Origin: Candidatus Bathyarchaeota archaeon
GTDB lineage: Archaea; Thermoproteota; Bathyarchaeia; 40CM-2-53-6; FEN-987
Assembly: GCA_003152955.1 (NCBI GenBank)
Contig: PMBQ01000394.1
Coordinates: forward strand, 1 to 5,191
Reading direction: 5' to 3'
Length of the DNA: 5,191 bases
How positions within the stretch are numbered: position 1 is the stretch's first letter; each line of letters starts with the position of its first letter. Under the pieces are notes generated by a model. The model worked only from the letters and a program-made list of their open reading frames with translations. It made no database searches and was not told where the DNA came from. The position numbers and the translations under genes were made by a program. Below are positions 1-5,191 of this stretch, one piece after another.

Positions 1-2
1 TC

Positions 3-824
3 CTGTTCAAGAGGTCTTTCACGGTCGGCATGGCCGACTACATATTTCATATCGGAATCTACGGAAGCATCATCACAGGTGCCATAATGGAGATCTCGAA
101 TCTTATTCCAACGTTCGCCAGTCTATTCAACGGTCTCGGATGGCTGATATCGTGGTCTCATGGAGCAACTGGGATCTTCCTGGTAGTTGGAGGGGTGGGA
201 TTTGTGCTAAGATACCTTAGGAATGCTGGCTTCAGACTGGCCTGCGGGAGGACATTCTACGTAGACTTTCCGTTCCTTCTGATTATCGGCGTGACAGGAA
301 TCTTGCAGGCCCTCGCTGTTTTCGGCCTGATGCCGATCGTTGGCTTCATGAGCACTTCGCTTCAGTGGGTTGCGAGTATTCACGTTACGATAATCTACAC
401 GTGGCTGATTGCGTCTCTGTTTCTTGGTGGAGCCATAAGACATGGGTTGGCAACAGTAGTTTGGCGGCTCTCGGATCCCGATAAGAAACACGCATTGTTC
501 CTGACGTTTAGTGATGCTTGTGGGCGCTGTGGTAGGTGTGTTGAGTTCTGTGCGTATCATGAGTTGAGGAGTGGAGGTAAGGTTGAAGCGCCTGTCCTCA
601 AGCTTAGGAGATACTTCAAGATGCTTGAAAACCGATCCCTTCCAGCCAGCGAAGTCAAAGCCCTAACCGAGCACATAACTGCTTGTACAATGTGCGGTCT
701 CTGCACCGGAGTCTGTCCGTTCTCCTTCAACTTCATTGACATGTACAAAGAGCTCCTAGCCTACGCAAGCAAGATCAATCCCCCATCTCCATTGGGGCAG
801 AAGCTTGCGCCTCAAGCGATCTAG
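3..824 (+). CDS. Membrane cytochrome-b-like / HdrC-like dicluster [4Fe-4S] electron-transfer protein, 5' end off the window
   Basis: Probable membrane redox subunit passing electrons between the membrane pool and a cytoplasmic partner. Residue numbers count from the ATG at 30. The N-terminal half has about four hydrophobic helices (roughly 5-22, 38-62, 80-100 and 112-134) with histidines H7, H44, H118 and H138 that could bind b-type haem, as in NarI/HdrE-type proteins. The C-terminal half is soluble and carries two CxxCxxCxxxC motifs (C164/167/170/174 and C219/222/225/229, the second followed by Pro), which is the HdrC/ferredoxin pattern for two [4Fe-4S] clusters. The frame is open upstream of ATG 30 to the window edge, and that ATG falls just before the first helix, so the true start is probably upstream. 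There is no good Shine-Dalgarno at usual spacing before ATG 30. The catalytic partner (an HdrD/DsrK/GlpC-like CCG protein or an oxidoreductase) is not in the window. The membrane plus dicluster architecture is seen directly; haem binding and the physiological partner are inferred. Confidence 0.8.
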   Translation: MFKRSFTVGMADYIFHIGIYGSIITGAIMEISNLIPTFASLFNGLGWLISWSHGATGIFLVVGGVGFVLRYLRNAGFRLACGRTFYVDFPFLLIIGVTGILQALAVFGLMPIVGFMSTSLQWVASIHVTIIYTWLIASLFLGGAIRHGLATVVWRLSDPDKKHALFLTFSDACGRCGRCVEFCAYHELRSGGKVEAPVLKLRRYFKMLENRSLPASEVKALTEHITACTMCGLCTGVCPFSFNFIDMYKELLAYASKINPPSPLGQKLAPQAI

Positions 825-871
825 GCTAATGATAAGTCGTTTTTCCTATCTAACATGGAAAGCATAGATGG

Positions 872-984
872 CGGTATTTCAACGCAGGGTTCGTGAATGG
901 GCTCGAATTCTCACACGTATTCGTGCAATGGTTTTGCGCGTCGGTATTTTGCTCGGCTGGTCTGATGACTTGCGTTGGCTCGAA
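872..984. repeat. Degenerate direct repeat pairs in the 825-1105 gap
   Basis: The 8-mer CGGTATTT occurs at 872-879 and 942-949, and GGCTCGAA occurs at 900-907 and 977-984. The pairs are in the same order and offset by 70 and 77 bp. This may be the remnant of a local duplication with a 7-bp length difference. The sequence between the 8-mers is only weakly similar, so coincidence is possible. The rest of the 281-bp gap shows no convincing gene; the only minus-strand frame (850-1035) has no family features. Confidence 0.25.
922..940 (+). other. Stem-loop in intergenic region
   Basis: On the plus strand, bases 922-928 pair with 934-940 in a 7-bp stem (one G-U pair) around a 5-nt loop (TGGTT). 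A short T run lies at 947-950. A smaller competing stem, CACG/CGTG at 914-925, overlaps its left arm. It could be a weak terminator for the upstream membrane protein gene or part of a structured untranslated RNA. It is short enough that chance is possible. Confidence 0.3.
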
Positions 985-999
985 ATCCGAGTTGATGCG
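971..999 (+). other. 12-bp stem-loop, candidate structured RNA element
   Basis: Bases 971-982 pair with 988-999 without a bulge around the loop AAATC (983-987). Seven pairs are Watson-Crick and five are G-U, so the stem exists only in RNA copied from the plus strand, the direction of both flanking genes. It lies 124 nt before the ATG at 1106. It may belong to the 3' UTR of the upstream gene, to the leader of the downstream gene, or to a small RNA. I recognise no known RNA family. Confidence 0.35.
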
Positions 1000-1105
1000 T
1001 CCTGAAAATCCCTGTTGAAAATCGAAGATAGGCAATTAAGCGGTCTGTTTTTGAGTAAACTTACATCGATGAACGAGAGTCAATTCGAGTTCAAGGGCGC
1101 GTAAA

Positions 1106-1789
1106 ATGATAGATGTGGATGTTCTTCATTCTGTCTCAGCTGTTGGTACGCAGATTCTGCTCACCCAAAACAATGACCATGTCATTATTGATGTGGGGGA
1201 CGGCACCGTGAGAGATCTAGTGTCAAGGAACGTGGATTTCGGAAGAATCAAAGGAATACTTCTCACGCATGAACACTTCGACCACTTCTCGGGCCTATAT
1301 GGTCTATTACACTTCTGTCGGTTGCAGCGTCGGCAGGAAGAATTCGTCTTGGTTGTTCCCAGACCTGTCAGAGTGGTTAATCATCTTCTTGAACCTCCGA
1401 TCATGTACGAGCCTCTCCCGTTCACTGTGCGAGTGATCGAGCTGGGCGAGAACGAAAGGACTACCATCGGTGAGCTAGATGTGAGGGCCTTCGCTGTTGA
1501 ACATGGTCGTGCGAATGCTTTCGGATACTCGATTCAGAACAAGCAGGGATTTCGGGTTGTTGTGAGTGGTGACACACTTTCTTGCGCAAGTCTCGAGCGC
1601 AATGTCGAGGGAGCAGATGTCGCAATCCTTGAAGCAACTTATGCTGATGATCGTGGAGACCTCGCGTCGAAATATGGGCATATGACAAGGTTCCAGGCTC
1701 TGGAGTTGGGGAAAAAAGCTAAGAAGACAATATTGATTCATTCAAATCCAGAGTACTATTTCAAAACATTCCAGTGTGCGGTCAAGTAA
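1106..1789 (+). CDS. Short metallo-beta-lactamase-fold hydrolase, RNase Z-like
   Basis: Metal-dependent hydrolase of 227 residues, presumably cytoplasmic (no signal peptide or membrane segment). The HxHxDH motif is THEHFDH (H55, H57, D59, H60). The other expected metal-site elements follow in RNase Z order: VEHG..FGY (H133), SGDT (D156), an EATY...YGHMT..QA block (H192) and IHSNPEYY (H212), matching the RNase Z layout. Two things argue against plain tRNase Z. The gap between H133 and D156 is only 22 residues, whereas in RNase Z of the Bacillus type I recall roughly 70 with the tRNA-gripping arm there. The protein also stops 15 residues after H212, where relatives usually continue another 20-30. 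It could be a tRNA-independent phosphodiesterase or other MBL hydrolase. A plausible tail lies in the -1 frame just after the stop. Start: ATG 1106 has a weak AAGGG (1093-1097) 8 nt upstream. Substrate unknown. Confidence 0.82.
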   Translation: MIDVDVLHSVSAVGTQILLTQNNDHVIIDVGDGTVRDLVSRNVDFGRIKGILLTHEHFDHFSGLYGLLHFCRLQRRQEEFVLVVPRPVRVVNHLLEPPIMYEPLPFTVRVIELGENERTTIGELDVRAFAVEHGRANAFGYSIQNKQGFRVVVSGDTLSCASLERNVEGADVAILEATYADDRGDLASKYGHMTRFQALELGKKAKKTILIHSNPEYYFKTFQCAVK

Positions 1790-1854
1790 TTCTGCCCGAG
1801 CTACATGTATCAACCGATTGACTACTTATCCACCTGCTAATACAAAATCTACAT

Positions 1855-1870
1855 GTTAAACGTACTTAAC
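1855..1870. promoter_or_regulatory. Small inverted repeat GTTAA-N6-TTAAC upstream of the radical SAM gene
   Basis: GTTAA (1855-1859) and TTAAC (1866-1870) are perfect inverted arms around a 6-bp spacer, centred about 60 bp before ATG 1923. The A/T-rich core could hold or overlap a TATA element. The 8-mer CTACATGT also occurs just before the left arm (1849-1856) and again at 1801-1808. A dimeric regulator could bind here, but the arms are only 5 bp, so this is tentative. Confidence 0.22.
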
Positions 1871-1922
1871 GTGACAATGAAACCATGATCATCACTCTCG
1901 CATCGACCCGGAAGCATAAGCG

Positions 1923-3347
1923 ATGAAAATCACTCTGGTCAATCCCCCCTATGGCGTGGAGGACCTAGTTGGCAAGTCCAAGAGCTTGAAGGGCATCATG
2001 AACATTGTCCAGCCACTCGGCTTAGGGTACATCGCAGCACTCCTCGAACGAGATGGGTACGATGTGAAAATCGAGGATTGTCAATGCCTCGGAGACGATC
2101 ATCAGACACTAATCAATAAACTGAAAAACTCTAGCCCAGACATTGTAGGAATATCGGCGACCACGCCAACTTTCGGCTCAAGCCTAGTAGCTGCCCAGCT
2201 AGTTAGGCAGAACTTGCCCAACGCGACTGTAATAATGGGCGGGGCGCATGTTTCCGCCCTACCAAAGGAAACGATGGCGTACGATTGTTTTGATGTTGGA
2301 GTGATTGGAGAAGGAGAATGCACGACTCTTGAGCTTGTGAAGCACCTAGAGAAAAATGGGCTTAATGATCTGGAGCAAATTTCAGGTATCGTCTTCAAAA
2401 GAAATGGAGAATTTCGAGCGACCGAGCGCAGACCATTCATAAAAGATTTGGATGAACTCCCACTGCCGGCAAGGCATCTCCTTCCCCCACTCAGCATGTA
2501 CCACCCAGCTCCAACTTCTTACAGGAGGCTCCCGAATGCACATCTTCTAACGACTCGAGGCTGTGCCGGAGCTCGTTGTCTTTTCTGTGACCAGGGAGTT
2601 TTCGGTTTCCAAGTGAGATTCAGAAGTGTCGAGAACATCTTTGCAGAAATTGAAGAGCTCATCAATGTCTACGGCGCGCGGGATTTGAAGTTCTTTGATG
2701 ACACATTTACCCTAGACAAGAGGCGTGTCCTCAGGATCTGTGAAGAATTCAAGAAACGAAAGATCGATGTTCCTTGGTGTTGTTTGGCGAGAGCAAATAC
2801 TGTGAATCGAGAAATATTGAAGGCGATGAAAGATGCTGGGTGTTGGGAAATCCTCTTCGGATTTGAATCGATGGATCAAAATGTGCTCACGCAACTCATG
2901 AAATTCACAACTGTCGAGCAGAATGTCGAGGCCGTCAAGCTCTGTAATGAAGTGGGAATCAACGTCAGGGGGAACTTCATTGTCGGATCACCTTTCGATA
3001 CTCTGGATACCATGGAGACCGATCTTCGAGAAGCCATGAAGCTGAACATGGGCTTCGCTCACTTCAACAAGTTCACTCCCTACCCTGGTTCAGCGCTCTA
3101 CCGCATGCTTTCGGAACAGGGATACAAGTGGGATTTTACCAAGTGGGAGAGTCAACTTGACATGAAAGGAAACATAATGTACACGCCTAATGGAATAACC
3201 GAAGAACAATATCGAGATTGGTTGGTCAAAGCTCACAAGAGGTACTACCTAAGGCCCAGATACATGATGCGGCAGCTTTCTAGCGTAAGAAGTGCCGAAG
3301 ATGTTAAGCGACTCTGGCAAGGAATGTGCGCTTTGGCTTTCCTCTGA
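1923..3347 (+). CDS. Cobalamin-binding-domain radical SAM enzyme (class B / BchE-like)
   Basis: Complete 474-residue enzyme of the B12-binding radical SAM superfamily. Such enzymes typically methylate unactivated carbons or make ring, hopanoid or tetraether lipid modifications. Residues 1-140 form a Rossmann-like cobalamin-binding domain, with LVNPPY at the N-terminus, the VGISATTPT strand, MGGAHVS and the GEGE turn near 129-132. No DxHxxG motif is evident, as is usual for this class. The radical SAM domain begins at TTRGC (C214), with C219 and C222, and has the FFDDTFT strand (258-263), FGFES (312-316), VGSPFDT and TPYPGS. The C-terminus has a YYLRPRY segment as in BchE/HpnJ-like proteins. 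The cysteines are spaced CX4CX2C, one residue longer than the standard CX3CX2C. A partial ribosome binding site (GGAAG, 1910-1914) lies 8 nt before the ATG. Substrate is unknown; an archaeal lipid or cofactor role (for example GDGT-type lipid modification) is speculation. The closest genes do not identify the pathway. Confidence 0.88.
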   Translation: MKITLVNPPYGVEDLVGKSKSLKGIMNIVQPLGLGYIAALLERDGYDVKIEDCQCLGDDHQTLINKLKNSSPDIVGISATTPTFGSSLVAAQLVRQNLPNATVIMGGAHVSALPKETMAYDCFDVGVIGEGECTTLELVKHLEKNGLNDLEQISGIVFKRNGEFRATERRPFIKDLDELPLPARHLLPPLSMYHPAPTSYRRLPNAHLLTTRGCAGARCLFCDQGVFGFQVRFRSVENIFAEIEELINVYGARDLKFFDDTFTLDKRRVLRICEEFKKRKIDVPWCCLARANTVNREILKAMKDAGCWEILFGFESMDQNVLTQLMKFTTVEQNVEAVKLCNEVGINVRGNFIVGSPFDTLDTMETDLREAMKLNMGFAHFNKFTPYPGSALYRMLSEQGYKWDFTKWESQLDMKGNIMYTPNGITEEQYRDWLVKAHKRYYLRPRYMMRQLSSVRSAEDVKRLWQGMCALAFL

Positions 3348-3463
3348 AATGTATCAATACGCAGTCCTGCGGAAACTAAGTTAAAGGCTCAAAATAGATG
3401 CTGAAGAACCGAATTGTTCGAGATGCGGGATACTGTTGATTAGTGCGAAATATCTCGGTTGAC

Positions 3464-3754
3464 TTACTTCGTGGATGCTTTCTCAGCGATCGCCGTTGCA
3501 ATTTCTTGCTTCGTCTTGCCCTCTGTACTGATTCCGAGTTCTTTCGCGGCGACAAGTAGCGGATCCGCTGCAGGTTGTGCTGCGGGTGTGGTTGCCTCTG
3601 AAACGCTTGCTGAAGCTTCTTTGCCTGCTTTCTCGAATTCTTTTTTGGCTATGCCTATGGATCGAGCGAGTTCCGGCAGTTTCTGTGGTCCCCAAAGGAA
3701 GATGATTACCAGGACTGCTACGACAACTAGCCATTCATATCCCATTAGCGCCAA
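3464..3754 (-). CDS. tatA: Sec-independent translocase subunit TatA/TatE, with SAP-like C-terminal motif
   Basis: Pore-forming subunit of the twin-arginine translocase, 96 residues. A single N-terminal transmembrane helix (about 7-21) is followed by the TatA hinge and amphipathic helix (WGPQKLPELARSIG, 21-34, running on to about 43). An Ala/Pro-rich linker spans 47-64. The tail at 65-92 (LLVAAKELGI...GKTKQEIATAI) reads like a SAP/HeH or Rho-N-type helix-extended-helix motif, which is unusual on a Tat protein. The start is TTG at 3754. The alternative ATG at 3745 gives 93 residues, but the near-perfect Shine-Dalgarno 6 nt before the TTG and 15 nt before the ATG favours the TTG. It lies 65 bp downstream of sufD on the same strand and faces the radical SAM gene tail to tail. 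No TatC is visible in the window. The TatA assignment is firm; the tail interpretation is inference. Confidence 0.9.
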   Translation of the reverse strand: MALMGYEWLVVVAVLVIIFLWGPQKLPELARSIGIAKKEFEKAGKEASASVSEATTPAAQPAADPLLVAAKELGISTEGKTKQEIATAIAEKASTK

Positions 3755-3760
3755 CGATTT

Positions 3761-3768
3761 TCACATCC
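3761..3768 (-). promoter_or_regulatory. Ribosome binding site of tatA
   Basis: On the minus strand GGATGTGA matches the archaeal and bacterial Shine-Dalgarno consensus GGAGGTGA at seven of eight positions. The 6-nt gap to the TTG codon at 3754 is ideal, while 15 nt to the ATG at 3745 is too far, so this site decides the start choice. Confidence 0.6.
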
Positions 3769-3788
3769 AATGGTTTCGTATTTCGCCC

Positions 3789-3798
3789 GATATAAGAA
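3789..3798 (-). promoter_or_regulatory. Archaeal TATA box for tatA
   Basis: On the minus strand TTCTTATATC contains the CTTATAT core of an archaeal TATA box. Its centre lies about 40 bp before the tatA start. With the usual 25-27 bp from TATA centre to transcription start, the transcript would begin near 3767, giving a leader of roughly a dozen bases just including the ribosome binding site. This suggests tatA can be expressed apart from sufD. Confidence 0.45.
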
Positions 3799-3819
3799 TG
3801 CTGAGCAAATACCATGCCA

Positions 3820-5191
3820 TTAACGGTATTTGTAGTGTCCTTCAAACAGGTCGCGCGGTCTGTGTGCTTCTTCCTCGAAGTATTCATCTTCGAACGGTTG
3901 CGTTTTGAGGTATGATTCGAAATCGTAGATGCCGGACCATTTGAGGTCGATGATTCTTCTAATTCTTCTCGCAATCTCGGGAACTGGGATCCGTTCCACG
4001 AGCGGCTCAAAGAATCCGATTATGATCAGCTTTCTGGAGTCGTCTGCACTGAGCCCTCTAGACATTATGTAGAATAGCTCTTCATCGTTGATCTGGGCTA
4101 CCGAGGCGGAGTGTGTTGCTTTGACCTCATTTGTTTCAATCTCCAGTCCTGGGATGGCGTCTGCTCGTGCGTCTTTGCTGAGGATCATGCCGTGCTCTGC
4201 CAGATAGGCACGTGAGTTCTTAGCCTCTTTTTCAATGCGAATCATGCCTTTGAAGACCAACCTGGCTTTGTCTTTGACCACACCCTTAGAGACGGCGTGG
4301 CCGCTGGTATTTTGGCCGATTTGTGTAATATTCGACACGGCATCGAAACGCTGTGTTCCAGTTCCGAATACGACTTCAACATTTTCCGAGGATGCGCCTT
4401 CCCCCTCCATTAGACTCTCCAATCGCGAGCGCGTGAAGGCGCCTCCGAGTAACCCTGAGGACCACACTATCTTGCTGTCTCGTTCTCCAATAGATTTCTT
4501 ATTTGAGAAAACGTTAACATTTGAGCTTAGATTGTTAACACTAGCATAGGTCACCTCTGCACCCTCGTGAAGATGGACCTCAGATAACCCGCTAAACGTT
4601 GAGTTCCCTGATTGGTCACCCAGCTTCGTGGAGTATAGCTCCTCAAGGACGGTGAATTTGCTTCTAGCCTCTGCCATCACCAAGTTTTGAGTAAAGAAGC
4701 CGCTCCGGTGAAGGTCAACAATAGTAACAATCCTAAGTGGCGTAGTTATCTCAATTCCCTTAGGAACATGTATGAAGAATCCAGTTGTGAAGAGAGCGTT
4801 GTTCAGAGCAGCAAACTTGTCATTCTCTGGAAGTATCGCTTTCTTAAGAAAGTCACGTCTGAAGAAATCTGGATCGCGACTGATGGCTGTCCCAATATCT
4901 GTGAAGGCGATTCCTTCTTTCCTTAAAGAATCGGGAAGCTCAGGTTCAATGATTTTCGAATTGATCTGGTAAAGCGTAATCGCTCTGTCAGATTTGAGTT
5001 TGCTGACAAGTTCATCGATTTCCCCTTGTGTCGGCTCAGGCACGCCCAATGTTGTAGATTCAATGTCGATCCCGGCAAGATCAACATACTTGGTGTACAA
5101 GCTCGAGAGCTCAGCCGGCAGCTCCCGAAAAAGTCTAAGCGACCTGATTCGGAATGCTTTCAGCCAATCTGGTTCTTGTCTGGAACCTGAA
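3820..5191 (-). CDS. sufD: SufB/SufD-family Fe-S cluster assembly scaffold, SufD type, 5' end off the window
   Basis: Cytoplasmic partner of the SufBC2D iron-sulfur scaffold, where SufB and SufD form the beta-helix core on the SufC ATPase. The reading frame continues past the TTG at 5100 to the window edge. The added residues are a family-typical N-terminus (QEPDWLKAFRIRSLRLFREL), so the real start is to the right and the visible 456 residues are incomplete. Numbering from 5100, the core includes HVPKGIEITTPL (111-122), the GxAxxxH-like repeats, and the C-terminal block ATHSASVAQINDEELFYIMSRGL (328-350) with H330. H330 matches the SufD histidine. The SufB catalytic Cys position corresponds to A311 and the SufB Glu after the His is Ser, so it is SufD-like, not a catalytic SufB. 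I find no cysteine in the visible protein. The end is an acidic tail (EDEYFEEEAH...) past the usual core. sufB and sufC would be expected to the right. Its own promoter lies off the window. Confidence 0.88.
   Translation of the reverse strand, partial: SGSRQEPDWLKAFRIRSLRLFRELPAELSSLYTKYVDLAGIDIESTTLGVPEPTQGEIDELVSKLKSDRAITLYQINSKIIEPELPDSLRKEGIAFTDIGTAISRDPDFFRRDFLKKAILPENDKFAALNNALFTTGFFIHVPKGIEITTPLRIVTIVDLHRSGFFTQNLVMAEARSKFTVLEELYSTKLGDQSGNSTFSGLSEVHLHEGAEVTYASVNNLSSNVNVFSNKKSIGERDSKIVWSSGLLGGAFTRSRLESLMEGEGASSENVEVVFGTGTQRFDAVSNITQIGQNTSGHAVSKGVVKDKARLVFKGMIRIEKEAKNSRAYLAEHGMILSKDARADAIPGLEIETNEVKATHSASVAQINDEELFYIMSRGLSADDSRKLIIIGFFEPLVERIPVPEIARRIRRIIDLKWSGIYDFESYLKTQPFEDEYFEEEAHRPRDLFEGHYKYR

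Noticed and set aside
961..1005. C/D box small RNA: TGATGA (963-968) with a CTGA (1002-1005)
   Set aside because: The boxes are 33 nt apart with no convincing C'/D' pair, and the degenerate CCGA and TTGATG between them have the wrong spacing. There is no terminal stem.
850..1035. Minus-strand open frame of 61 codons in the 825-1105 gap
   Set aside because: No recognisable motif or ribosome binding site, and it overlaps the hairpins and repeats.
825..1105. A tRNA or riboswitch in the long gap
   Set aside because: No cloverleaf, no conserved riboswitch core and no CCA end could be found; only the hairpins noted are supportable.
2102..2497. Minus-strand open frame of 131 codons inside the radical SAM gene
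   Set aside because: It overlaps a well-supported gene and has no family motif, as do the other antisense frames at 207-560, 1461-1741 and 4235-4549.
3360..3460. Terminator or structured element between the convergent radical SAM and tatA genes (CGCAG/CTGCG at 3360-3371; CGAGAT/ATCTCG and AACCGA/TCGGTT around 3407-3460)
   Set aside because: The stems are 4-6 bp, two exclude each other, the loops are long, and no clear T run follows on either strand.
3459..3908. Plus-strand open frame of 149 codons across tatA and the sufD end
   Set aside because: It lies antisense to tatA, whose sequence is unmistakable, and its composition reflects the complementary strand.

Overview
This 5.2-kb window is most likely archaeal. 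The evidence is indirect. It has a SufB/SufD scaffold gene next to a very small TatA gene. It has a cobalamin-binding radical SAM enzyme and a membrane protein joining a cytochrome-b-like part to an HdrC-like iron-sulfur part. The clearest promoter-like site is an archaeal-type TATA box (CTTATAT) upstream of tatA. The base composition and gene mix would fit an uncultured TACK-type archaeon such as a bathyarchaeote, but nothing here fixes the lineage.

Layout. The left edge cuts into a plus-strand gene (3-824) for a membrane electron-transfer protein with about four helices, several histidines that could bind haem, and two CxxCxxCxxxC clusters. A 281-bp gap (825-1105) follows. It holds no convincing gene but has two plus-strand hairpins and some short direct repeats. 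Next is a short metallo-beta-lactamase-fold hydrolase related to RNase Z (1106-1789), whose C-terminus may be cut off by a one-base frameshift. A 133-bp gap with a small inverted repeat leads to a complete class-B-type radical SAM enzyme (1923-3347), whose cluster motif is spaced CX4CX2C instead of the usual CX3CX2C. Two minus-strand genes converge on it: tatA (3464-3754), with a SAP/HeH-like C-terminal motif, and a SufD-type scaffold (3820 to the right edge). The SufD reading frame stays open through the edge, so its start lies outside the window.

How the genes relate. At least three of the five products depend on or build iron-sulfur clusters: the membrane dicluster protein, the radical SAM enzyme and the SufD scaffold. 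The plus-strand genes are separated by gaps of 281 and 133 bp and are probably not one tight operon. The sufD-tatA pair lies 65 bp apart on one strand and could be co-transcribed, although tatA appears to have its own TATA box and ribosome binding site. I see no mobile element, CRISPR array, tRNA or rRNA. No complete new system is evident. The most interesting points are the spacing of the radical SAM motif, the TatA C-terminal motif, the trimmed RNase Z-like enzyme and the structured gap at 825-1105.
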